DNA from: Clostridia bacterium
GTDB lineage: Bacteria > Bacillota > Clostridia > Christensenellales > Pumilibacteraceae
Length of the DNA stretch: 64,000 nt
Reading direction: 5' to 3'
Assembly (NCBI GenBank): GCA_022793815.1
Contig: JAAWDP010000011.1
Coordinates: forward strand, 215,457-279,456
Shown here: positions 33,226 to 42,800 of the stretch, piece by piece
How positions within the stretch are numbered: position 1 is the first letter of the stretch
Layout of the letters: the number at the start of each line of letters is the position of its first letter
Notes under the pieces: generated by a model
Seen by the model: only the letters and a program-made list of their open reading frames with translations
Databases searched by the model: none
What the model was told of the DNA's origin: nothing
Position numbers and translations under genes: made by a program

Positions 33226-33537
33226 ATGAAAAAAATAGCATATATAGTATATTTGGTATTAACATTCATACTATTGCTTTTTAGCATTTTTTCCATAAAA
33301 GGTTGTAGTAATAATGTTAAAAATTCTACGCATTATGAAGTCATGGAAAAAGACCTTAAAGGCTATTGGTATCATACATATTCTAATGCGACATTATGTA
33401 AAATTTAAATATGAAAAAACTTGTTGCAATTTGTATATGTAAAGGTTGAAAAGGATATTGCACTTGTTATTAAAAGTGAAAGCGGTGAAACTAAATATAC
33501 AGCTAGTAGCTATCGAATCAATAAATTTTTAAGTTAG
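33226..33537 (+). pseudogene. broken small lipoprotein gene
   Basis: The first ORF (ATG 33226, GGAG upstream) encodes a signal segment (residues 1-24) with a lipobox-like SIKGC, then NNVKNSTHYEVMEKDLKGYWYH, and stops at 33408. Two in-frame stops (33406 and 33412) are followed in the same frame by an open stretch reading NLLQFVYVKVEKDIALVIKS... to RINKFLS (stop 33535-33537), which looks like the C-terminal half. Either small indels or two point mutations broke the gene. It could also be a real 60-residue lipoprotein followed by non-coding DNA. Function unknown. Confidence 0.5.
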
Positions 33538-33561
33538 TAATTTTAGTTTTTGGAGGAAACT

Positions 33562-34065
33562 ATGAAGAACAAATTTGGTAAAAATGATAAGCTTATCTTT
33601 CACGCTACGGTGTCAGCTGATGTTATTGCATGTATATATGCGGTAATTGGTTTACTTTATGGCATAGTGACAATAGTGAACGGTGCTCTGATTGAAAGCA
33701 CGGAAACTGTTTTAATTGGTATTTTTGTAATACTACTTGTATTTATTATAGTATTTGTTTCTTGGGTTTTCATTAAAATTTTTATTAATATGTGTTGTGA
33801 CATAAAGTTAATCCGCAATAAGCTCTATTCTATTGATAATTATTATTTGAATAAAATGGTTGCGGAAAAGCAAAGCAATATCGAGATGCAAGCAAATGGT
33901 ATTCAGGATGAACTCAACGCAGATTTATCACAGCAAAATATTCAACTTGCGAATAAGATTCAACAATTAAAGGCTCTAAAAGAATTATTGGATAGCGATA
34001 TCATATCGGATTCGGAATTTGAAAGAGAAAAGCAAAAAATATTGTCTATCGAGAACGAGCAATAA
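33562..34065 (+). CDS. membrane protein with C-terminal SHOCT domain
   Basis: A 167-residue protein. Two hydrophobic segments lie near residues 20-40 and 51-78. A charged, Gln/Asn-rich helical region follows (residues 90-135). The C-terminus IQQLKALKELLDSDIISDSEFEREKQKIL is a good match to the short SHOCT domain, often found at the ends of membrane proteins of unknown function and thought to mediate oligomerisation. GGAGG precedes ATG 33562. Base composition is visibly more AT-rich than the flanking core genes, in keeping with an accessory origin. Role unknown. Confidence 0.75.
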   Translation: MKNKFGKNDKLIFHATVSADVIACIYAVIGLLYGIVTIVNGALIESTETVLIGIFVILLVFIIVFVSWVFIKIFINMCCDIKLIRNKLYSIDNYYLNKMVAEKQSNIEMQANGIQDELNADLSQQNIQLANKIQQLKALKELLDSDIISDSEFEREKQKILSIENEQ

Positions 34066-34137
34066 ACCCATCGCCTTTAAAGTACATAAAAAGCAATGTG
34101 CAGACGATTATGAATATTAAATAAACAAGGAGATAAA

Positions 34138-34464
34138 ATGAAAGGTTCGACAAATAAATTTATAATTAAAAACGGAGTTTGTCCTCAATATATCGGTGCG
34201 CCGCTTCACATCAATGTTGGGGCTTTGCGCATATTGGTTTTTGATAAGAATGCTTGTGTAGGGGTAGTCTGGAAACATTTCGAAAACAGATATTCAGAAG
34301 CAAACGGACAAGCAGAGATACGCTTTTTTGAAAGATACAGAGAATCTTATGGTTTATGGCATAGAATGTTTGTAAATGAACAAAGAATATCGTATGACCG
34401 CTTACAATCTGCTCTAAATGAATCTAACGAATATATTTATTGGGCAAAAATCAAAGGGTATTAA
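34138..34464 (+). CDS. hypothetical protein, 108 residues
   Basis: A real-looking gene with AAGGAG seven bases before ATG 34138 and a terminator shortly after the stop, but no family I recognise. The product is soluble, without membrane segment or signal peptide. It is rich in Arg, Tyr and Trp (FFERYRESYGLWHRMF near residues 61-76) and ends NEYIYWAKIKGY. Two cysteines are far apart. It is AT-rich like its neighbours. It could be a small phage- or island-derived protein, but nothing around it (integrase, toxin, antitoxin) says so. Confidence 0.6.
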   Translation: MKGSTNKFIIKNGVCPQYIGAPLHINVGALRILVFDKNACVGVVWKHFENRYSEANGQAEIRFFERYRESYGLWHRMFVNEQRISYDRLQSALNESNEYIYWAKIKGY

Positions 34465-34506
34465 AAATTCGTTTTATGTTACTGCCGCTCCACCACAACA
34501 GTAATG

Positions 34507-34546
34507 ACGCGCACTTTGCTTTCGTATGGTGTGCGTTTTTCTTTTT
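34507..34546 (+). terminator. intrinsic terminator
   Basis: ACGCGCAC (34507-34514) pairs with GTGTGCGT (34529-34536), one G-T pair, 14-base loop, then TTTTTCTTTTT. Confidence 0.75.
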
Positions 34547-34626
34547 CGTATTTCCGTATACGATAAAATCCTATACTTAACAAAATATACCGCAGTATTG
34601 TCGTGTATAATTGTTTACGATTCTGC

Positions 34627-34656
34627 TTGAAAAATATATGTTACTTGTGTTATAAT
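34627..34656 (+). promoter_or_regulatory. promoter before the lipoprotein gene at 34710
   Basis: -35 TTGAAA (34627-34632), 18-base spacer, -10 TATAAT (34651-34656). The leader to ATG 34710 is about 45 bases. Confidence 0.65.
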
Positions 34657-34709
34657 AAAGCATAAACAGTAATTCGGCAAGATTGGTAAATAAAATCATG
34701 GAGTGGTTT

Positions 34710-34925
34710 ATGAAAAAGAAAACGATTTTTGCGGTGGCGTTATCGCTGATTATGTTAATATCAATGTTATCGCTGGCTGCTTGCAAAGATGAAGTCGTGT
34801 ATTATTCGGGAGAGTACGGACAGATAGACGCAGACAGTGAAAACTCCGTGATACCCAATGCAGTATCGCTTTTTGGGTTGAAGCGAACCTGTCAAAAAAG
34901 TAAAATGGAAATAACAGTGTACTAA
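34710..34925 (+). CDS. small lipoprotein, probably truncated
   Basis: A 71-residue product with a clear lipoprotein signal peptide: KKK, a hydrophobic core (TIFAVALSLIMLISMLS) and lipobox LAAC at residues 22-25. The mature part reads YYSGEYGQIDADSENSVIPNAVSLFG and then ends in a short basic tail. Most lipoproteins of this look are longer, so it may be the 5' remnant of a larger gene whose 3' part is lost. ATG 34710 with GGAG upstream is the best start; ATG 34698 is a weaker alternative. Function unknown. Confidence 0.6.
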   Translation: MKKKTIFAVALSLIMLISMLSLAACKDEVVYYSGEYGQIDADSENSVIPNAVSLFGLKRTCQKSKMEITVY

Positions 34926-34953
34926 TTGCCGAGCATTAAAGGTAAATACGTCA

Positions 34954-35421
34954 ATGAAATGGTGTAACTATTACGGCCTGATATTTATGGCAGTCTTGAT
35001 GATACCGAATACCGTTTATGCCATAAAGTGCAAAAACGGTTTTGACGGCGATTATCACAACAAATCGGCGGAAATTACGGAACAAATCAGCAGATACGCT
35101 TGCTTTATTTTAATGATTTTCAATATTCCTTACACTTGGTTGGGGTTTTGGTTTTCGTACGGATTGATTGTCTATGTTGTCGTAAATGCAGTTTTGGTTT
35201 CGGCATACTGTGTGATTTGGATAATTCTGTGGAAAAAATCCGGCATTGTAAAAGCATTGCTGCTTTCCATTCTTCCGTCGTTGACTTTTATTTTTTCGGC
35301 TGTAATGATTGTAAGCATACCGCTGTTTGTGTTTGCGGTGATTTTTGCTGTTACGCATATTCTGATTTCTGTGAAAAACGTAAAATCGTCGTGCAAAACA
35401 AAAATCGAGGAGAAAGTATAA
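34954..35421 (+). CDS. four-helix membrane protein of unknown function
   Basis: A 155-residue protein with hydrophobic segments near residues 6-24, 48-64, 68-92 and 103-136 (the last probably two helices), a short polar loop at 25-45 and a basic C-terminus (KNVKSSCKTKIEEKV). Cysteines and aromatic residues are common. I do not recognise a family. It lies 28 bases after the truncated lipoprotein and ends directly before the isochorismatase-like gene, which has its ribosome-binding site inside this gene, so the three are probably co-transcribed from the promoter at 34627. Confidence 0.65.
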   Translation: MKWCNYYGLIFMAVLMIPNTVYAIKCKNGFDGDYHNKSAEITEQISRYACFILMIFNIPYTWLGFWFSYGLIVYVVVNAVLVSAYCVIWIILWKKSGIVKALLLSILPSLTFIFSAVMIVSIPLFVFAVIFAVTHILISVKNVKSSCKTKIEEKV

Positions 35422-35919
35422 ATGAAAGATAAGGCATTGGTTGTAATAGACATTCAAAACGATATTACAAAAAATTATAAAGAAATAATCGGCAATATCA
35501 ATGCGGCTATTGATTGGGCGGTTGATAATTCGATTCATATCGTCTATATCAAGCATAATAATTTATCGGTCGGTACCCGAACGTTCAAACCCGATACTCG
35601 CGGGGCGGAATTGGTACCGGAGATGAAAATCGTGTCCGAAAATATATTTGTAAAGAGCAAGGGCAATGCATTGACAAGCGAAGATTTTTCCGCTTTTGTA
35701 AGCAAGAACGGCATTAAAGAGTTTTATGTGACAGGAGCAGACGCCGTTGCTTGCGTGAAGTCGACTTGCTATAATATGGCAAAGAGCGGTTATACGGTTC
35801 ATGTACTGTCAGACTGTGTTACAAGTTACGACAAAAAGAAAATCCCCGAAATGTTAGATTACTACGAGAGGCAAGGATGTCTTATCGAAACATCGGGCGG
35901 GCTGGAAACATCCGTATAA
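35422..35919 (+). CDS. isochorismatase-like cysteine hydrolase
   Basis: A 165-residue protein of the isochorismatase superfamily (nicotinamidase, ureidoacrylate hydrolase and related). The catalytic triad is visible: Asp10 in ALVVIDIQND, Lys78 in IFVKSKGNA, and Cys111 in GADAVACVKST, with TCYNMAKSGYTVHVLSDCVTSYD after it. Subfamily and substrate cannot be read from sequence. GAGGAG lies within the end of the preceding gene. It is the first clearly enzymatic gene of the accessory stretch; no NAD or pyrimidine pathway gene is nearby. Confidence 0.85.
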   Translation: MKDKALVVIDIQNDITKNYKEIIGNINAAIDWAVDNSIHIVYIKHNNLSVGTRTFKPDTRGAELVPEMKIVSENIFVKSKGNALTSEDFSAFVSKNGIKEFYVTGADAVACVKSTCYNMAKSGYTVHVLSDCVTSYDKKKIPEMLDYYERQGCLIETSGGLETSV

Positions 35920-35937
35920 AACATACATTGCGGCAGC

Positions 35938-35967
35938 TTGAAAAATTTGTTTGCTTTATGTTAAAAT
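35938..35967 (+). promoter_or_regulatory. promoter of the EFR1-type ferredoxin gene
   Basis: -35 TTGAAA (35938-35943), 18-base spacer, -10 TAAAAT (35962-35967). Predicted transcription start is 35973-35975, on the ATG itself. Confidence 0.65.
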
Positions 35968-35973
35968 AATGTC

Positions 35974-36723
35974 ATGAAAAATTTGGGAATATTTTATTTC
36001 AGTTCTACCGGCAACAGCCTCTATATTGCGCAAAAGGTCAGTGGAGAATTGGGCGGAAAAATCCTCTTTATCCCGACTTATAACGGAGACGGCAGCGAGT
36101 TTGACAACTTATTGATTGTTACGCCGATTTATTCTTTCGGCATGCCGATTCCCGTACTTGACTTGCTGCAACATTTTGAAAAAGGCAGAGAACTCATTGT
36201 CATACAAAACTACGGCGGAATGAAAGGCGGCGCCGACAAATTGTTTTGCGAATATGCCGAGAAAGAAGGCTTAAAGGTCAAAAGCATTTTTACGCTTAAA
36301 ATGCCGGAGAATTTCACTTTGGTTATGTCGCCGCCGAATTTTTATAAAAACGCGATTTTGAAAAGCGCAGATAGGCGAATAACCGCAATATTAAACGACA
36401 TAGCAGTCGGCAAATTCCGTATCCCCAAAAAGAAACGCACGAAAGAACACACCTATCTGAAAAATAAAAACAATTGGTATCTGATAGGCAAAAGATTCTC
36501 GGTCACCGAAAACTGTACGAAGTGCGGAAAATGTATTTCGCTATGCTGTGCGCATAATATATCTTTTGTCGACGGAGAAATAACTTTCGGCGAAAACTGT
36601 ATGGCATGTTTGGGGTGCTTTCACAGATGCTCCGCAAAGGCTGTAATATATAAAAATAAGGATAATAAGAAAAGATATATAAATCCGTTTGTCGACGAGA
36701 AACTTATCGGTAAAGATTTATAG
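35974..36723 (+). CDS. EFR1 family ferredoxin-flavodoxin protein
   Basis: A 249-residue protein. The N-terminal flavodoxin-like domain begins LGIFYFSSTGNSLYIAQKV (FMN phosphate loop) and contains TPIYSFGMPIPV and NYGGMKGGA. The C-terminus has two 4Fe-4S clusters: Cys181-184-187-191 (CTKCGKCISLC) and Cys209-212-215-219 (CMACLGCFHRC). EFR1 proteins are common in anaerobic Firmicutes and probably pass electrons between flavin and clusters; partners are unknown. There is no Shine-Dalgarno site before ATG 35974, and the predicted transcription start coincides with it. A weak hairpin (36731-36746) follows the stop. Confidence 0.9.
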   Translation: MKNLGIFYFSSTGNSLYIAQKVSGELGGKILFIPTYNGDGSEFDNLLIVTPIYSFGMPIPVLDLLQHFEKGRELIVIQNYGGMKGGADKLFCEYAEKEGLKVKSIFTLKMPENFTLVMSPPNFYKNAILKSADRRITAILNDIAVGKFRIPKKKRTKEHTYLKNKNNWYLIGKRFSVTENCTKCGKCISLCCAHNISFVDGEITFGENCMACLGCFHRCSAKAVIYKNKDNKKRYINPFVDEKLIGKDL

Positions 36724-36754
36724 GATACATGAGAATTTGTATTCTCTTTATGTG

Positions 36755-36784
36755 TTGACATAATAAATGTAAATATGCTATAAT
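36755..36784 (+). promoter_or_regulatory. consensus promoter of the giant-protein operon
   Basis: -35 TTGACA (36755-36760), 18-base spacer, -10 TATAAT (36779-36784), both perfect consensus. GGAGAG sits before ATG 36823, leaving a leader of about 32 bases. No operator-like repeat is obvious, so expression may be strong and constitutive. Confidence 0.8.
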
Positions 36785-36822
36785 ATCTAATATAAATCGT
36801 ATTCGTAAAGGAGAGAAACTTT

Positions 36823-39800
36823 ATGAAGTATTCGCGGAATTTGTTGCGGAGTCGCAAAATTGCTTATGTGTTTTGCGCGTTTTTGTTTTGCATTGCATTT
36901 CTGTTCGGAGCGGTGTTGCCTACGGTTTACGCCCGAACATCTATAAACGAGTTGCCGCAGACAAACCGCGAAAGCGTTCAGGCAAATCCTTTGAGAGAAT
37001 ACACTTCGCTGTCTGTTTCCGTTCCCGAAGGACTTTCTATTTATACGAAAATTACCACGGCGGGGGATTTAAAACGTAACATTGTCGTTATGGGTACATA
37101 TTCCTCCGAACAAGGCGACGAAACCGTTGCTCTCAAGCCCACGGAATACACCGTGCGTCTGGACGGCAGAACTTACGCCGATTCTCAAAAATTTTTCGAA
37201 ACCGACGAGGATTCTGGCGAAACGGCTACCGTTCAGTTAACCTGCGGCAAGCAAGTCGTCACTATTGACGAGATACCCGTCATTCTATCGGTACCAGAAT
37301 ACTTAAAACTTAAAGTTATACTGAAAAGCGGCATTACCCAAATAGAGGACGACCACACTGCCGACACGCTCAAAAACGTATTGGATGTATACGGTGTCGA
37401 CGCCGCGGATAAAGAAACGCTGATTGTAAATAAAGAACTGTATATTGTCGAAACAGTAGTTCTGACACTCGGTAAAAACACTGTTACGGTAAAATACTTA
37501 CCCGATGAAAGCTGCATGGGCACACTGGCGGTGACTGCCGTTGCCGCGACTATTCAAAGCATTTCCGTAGAACCCGACCCGAAACTCGAATTAAGAAACG
37601 GATATTACTATAAGGAAAACGGTAACTCGGCTTTTGTCGCAGGTATGACGGGAGCCGAAATAATTACTTCTTTGCAAGTAAACGTTCATTATCAAAACAG
37701 CAAACGCGCAATAGAATTGGACGACAACGGAGAAGTATCTTCCGAAGATACCGAAATCAGCAGCTGCCGCGTAACCAACAGCAATTTTTCCGTAGGCAGT
37801 CAACAGGTAAATGTCACGGTTCGAACGTCCAGCAACTATTCATTTGCAGGAACCGTTTCTGTTCAGTTCGAGTCGCTGTCGGTAAAAAGTATAGCCCCGA
37901 CCTATATAAATACTTCTAAAATACTCACCACGGCAACGGAACTTATCGAAGATGATTTCGAGGTAATTCCCACGTACAATAACGGTACGGAGGGTTCGAA
38001 ACTGGATTCGGATAAATATACGGTCGAATCGTCTTTGATACCCACCGCCGCCGAATATGCGAGAATAACCGACGGCAAATACAGCAAGACCGTTTGGGTG
38101 ACATGTCCCAACGGAGTAAAAAATTCCGTTACGTTGAACAATGTTGAATATATTCCTCCGACGGAGATTATTCAGTTCGAGGGCAGGGCGGTAAGCCAGC
38201 CCGTGCTTAAAGAATTTGATTGCAGCGGTATCAATGTTATATTGTCGATAGACGGCAACGAAGTATATGCATCGCTCGAATCTTTGAGAAGTTATTGCAC
38301 ATTCACATACTACGAAGGAAGCGCAGTTTCCGAATTCGATTATATAACGCGCAATACAACCAAGGTCAAAGTCGAATGCAGCTATCCGGGAATAGAGCCG
38401 AAAAGCAGGGATTTTTCTTTCGGGTCTACTATTCAAGCCGATTATGCGATTCCGGATTTGGATGTTTCCGATTTGGATTTCAGCGAAGGCGTTTCCAAAA
38501 TCATAAAAGATATAGGCAGATTCGTTTCCGATAAATCCAATGTCAAAGTGTCCGTAACCGATATCGGCAGCGGTGAAATCGGCGCAATTTATAAAAACGA
38601 CGGCACTGTCGAAGTTTTCGATACGACATCCGAATCGCAGAAAGTAGGGGCAACATTCGATTCCTATTCGGGCGAAATAACTTTCACCCGCGGCGGAATT
38701 TTCACGGTTACTTTCGAACTTTTGGACGGAACGGATGGAAGTTACCGTTGGGCACAGCCGTCTGCGTCTAATCCCGACAGAGTGACGCCGCATCTTTTGA
38801 AATATACTCTTACGGTAAATAAAGCTTCGCTCGACGTTCGTTTGACAAAGAACGGCGCGGAGATTAAAAATTTAGAAGCCGTTTACGGAAGCCTTGACGA
38901 AGTGTTGGCGCAAATCGGTATCGACTGCATTACGGTCGGAAGCAATGTTTCCGTTGTCGATAAACCCGATTTCGAATTGAGGTATTACGGTAACGGTATT
39001 TCCTATGCAAATGCCACGACCGAGAAACCCAAAAATGTCGGGACGTATTACGTAGTTGCAGTAACCAAACCGACCGACGCATACGAGCAGTCCAAGACGT
39101 TTTCGGGTTTTGCCGTAAATCTTACCATAAAGCCGCGCCCCGTAAGCGTCGGTAACGTAATTAACAATCAGACGTATGACCGCAGAGCGTTTGAGTTAAC
39201 GGATTTTATAAAACTTTCGTCGGATGATGTGCTCGGCGAAGATTTGGTAGGCGGAAAGCTTCCCATTGAAATTGCGCCTTACGGAACGCAAACCGAATAC
39301 TTCCATGTCGATACATATCAAGCGAAACTTACTATCGCCAATCCGAATTACGTTTGGGAAAATCCCACGGACGCAAGTAAGCCGTTGGAAGTCATTGCCG
39401 AATTTCAAATCACGGAACCGCTCCAATCATTTGCGGTGGATTTCGTAGATGCGTTCGAATACTCCGACACATTGGCAAGCGCACCGCAAACACACAAGAC
39501 CAGCGAAAAATTTTTTGCAAGCATAGGCGAAGCAAAAATTTACCGTGTGGAAGCGGACGGCACCAAAACGGAAGTGCTTTTTGCCGATTATCAAACTTGG
39601 ACTGTCGGCAATTACATTGTCGAATTTACGGCGAGTGTCAACAAAGAAGCAGGCGATAACGAAAACGACTATCAGCCTTTTACGGTCGGCAAACAGTTCA
39701 AAGTCATAACCAAAAAAATAGACCGAGTTACGATTGAAACCGCTCCCGCCGTATATGACGGGGCTTCGCATGAATTTGTTCTCGAAAATTACCGCTCTGA

Positions 39801-42800
39801 TATAATGTCCTATACTGTTAAAGGACTCACATTCGGCAATACGGCTTTTGTTCAGGGAATCGTGTATGACAACTCGAATGCGCATGTTTCCGTAAAATAC
39901 GCAGGTACTTATACGGCAACCGTTTCCATAACCGATTCCAATTACGAATGGAAAACCGTGTCTTCGGACGGAAACGTATGCAAACCCGAATATACGCTCG
40001 GGCAGGAAGAAATTATAATAGTCTACGAGCAAGAGGATGTTTATCCCGCATATAAATTCCCGTACAATGCCGCAGTGCAGGAAACCCCTAAGTTCTCTGT
40101 CGGAAACATAAGGGTGGAAGCGGACGGATTGAATATAACATATTCAACTTATGCCGACGCGGATTTTTCGGCGGAAAAGCCTGTCGGAGGAATAGGCGTA
40201 TACTATATTAAATTTACTTTAACGGCAGGGTCTGCTGCGGACGGGTTCGATTTGTCCGAAAACTATGTTATGCCGACGAATTTACCCGAAAGTTTCGAAA
40301 TACTTTCGGCAAAATTGAATATACCCACTCTCAAAGGCGACTTATCGGACGGCGTTTCTTTGAAAGACGGTGCACTTTTCGCAACGTATAAAGGCGGAAT
40401 ATACAGCGCAGAAAAATATTTCAACGAAAACATTTCCGTATTCGAGATTACAGTTACAAAAGACACATCTAATGCCGATATTATAAACGTAGGTACTTGC
40501 ACGCTTCATATCGTTCCTGGGGAGAATTATTCCTGGGAAGACGGTCTTATTTTTAACGGAGTGCCTCTCGGGGAAAACGGCGAGGTTGTTTATACTTTTA
40601 CCGTAGAGCAGCTTGAAGTCGAAATAAGCTGGGATTCGAAAACTCTTACAAGCGTTTTCGATGCCGATAACAGGAATCAAAAACCTGCGGCAGGCATCGA
40701 CAACAAAAAGGGCGACGATAAGGTAAGCCTTGTTATCGAAGTCGGTTTTTCTGCCGAAGATGCCACTGCCGACGGAGTTTACGAAGCAGGCGTTTATACG
40801 GCTTACATCAAAAAATTGAACGGAGAAGATAAAGATAATTATAAAATCTCGTTCACATACACGCGTACATTCGTCATTCAAAAGCAAACCGTAGCAAGAC
40901 CGATTCCTACAAAAAACGAAATGGAATATGCAGACGGTACAACTGCGGGATTTGCAAACGATGCCGATTACTGGCAGTTTCTTTCGGGGTTGAATGTAAC
41001 AGAAAAAGTAGCGGGAACGAATCCTTGGTATACGGTGGACGGAGCAAACCCGAGTGTAACGGGCGGAGCGTTTGTTGTTTCAAGCGGAAAGTTTACATAC
41101 GAAAATGCAGGTAAATACACAGTTACCTTAACCTTGGGCGATGCGAAAAATTATTGCTGGGCGCCCGTCGGCAACGAAGCTTACGATATATATTCCGCTT
41201 ATTTCGAAACGGAATTTACGTTGACCGTTACTCCCAAATCACTGGTTGCTCCGACGATAGGCGATGACAGAGCCATGCGCTGGGACAATGACAATCCCTT
41301 GACGCCGACTCTTGATTTGTCGTCGCTTTCGGGTATGGATTTAACCGTACTTTACGGCAAATACGACGGCGGATATCAGGGTGTGGAATCGGCGACAAGC
41401 GTCGCTGCTTCACGCGGAGAATACTATGTCCGCTTCAAATTGAACGGTGACGGAATATACAATTACAGATTTACGGCAAATACGGACGACCATACAAGCA
41501 GTCTGCCTTCGTATTTATCGAAGTGGGAAGAATGTGTATATGTTGACGGAGATGTAAGCGTTTACATACATTTTGCCGTTACGAATACAATTCTCGATAT
41601 CGGATTCGAATTCGAAAACTTTGTTTTCGGCGATAATTACCAAAGTACCGAAATCGTTCTCGAAAATGTTATCGGCGCAACGGGAAACGACAGTGCGCTT
41701 TTGGAAGTAGAGTTTTCCGCCGGAAGAATAACCTTTGCGGAAGTTTTGTTTGAAGGTAAAGACGGCATTGTGGGTTCGTATGTTTACGAGGCGGGCAAAC
41801 CTTCTGTTATCGGCGAAGCACTGGTCGGCGGCTTGCCGTGGCATGCCGATACGTATACGGTAAGTATAGAGATACGTTTTGCGGCAGAAGGCGACAATGC
41901 TTCAAACTACGAAGATATAAAGAGTACTGCGACTTTGATTGTTTCTCCCCGTGTAATAGAAGCGGTATGGAGTAACGACGATTCGCTTATTGCGGAAGCG
42001 GCAGGCGGCGGCTACGAAGTTGTGTACGACGGAGAAGAACATACGTTGGTCGCCGAAATTGCCGACAGTGTTTTATACGGTAACGACAAAAACAAGTTTT
42101 CGCTTACGGTCGCTCTTTCCGAAAATCGCAATCAGCCTTCCGCCGTCAAGGGCGACGAAGAAGCATATATTCTCAAAGTAGTCGATATTTTGTTTGACGG
42201 AACGGCAACCGGGGATTATACCGTCAAGAAAAACGACGGCGAAACTTACGCATGCGAAAACAGACTTACCGTGAAACGCCGCGCCGTTAAACTTATACCG
42301 GAAATTTCAGGACATATTTACGGAAATGACGTAGGTATCGCCGATTGGAAATACGCCGTCGATTCGCTTGAATTCGCCGAAAAAGACAAAGCAAACGCAA
42401 AAACATTTATAGAAGTCAAGTTTCTCGATTTATCTGGCATGGCGGTGACTTCGCAGTCGTCCGTCGGAAGCGGTTACAAAGTTGTTCTTGCGAAAAAGGA
42501 CGGTCACGACGCATTTTTCGCAAATTACGACCTCAATATTTCCTCGACTGCCGCATATACGATTTCCCGCCGCAGTGTCGTTGTGACCATAGATACCGCG
42601 AAGGCTGCGAGCAAATACGGAGAAGCGATAAATCTGGGTGACGGCGTTTGGTCGGTGTCCGACGGCGCTATACCGCAGTTTGACGCCGAAAAATCGTTGT
42701 TTACGCTTACGGCAAAAGACGGGGACGCCGAAATCGATATCGAAACGCATGTCGGTTCGTATCCGATTGAATTCAAAAATACCGATTCCAATTATGAGTT

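Noticed and set aside
32794-36750. tRNA-Val as an active attachment site with an integrated element
   Set aside because: No integrase, no duplicated tRNA 3' end at the right edge and no phage or conjugation genes were found.
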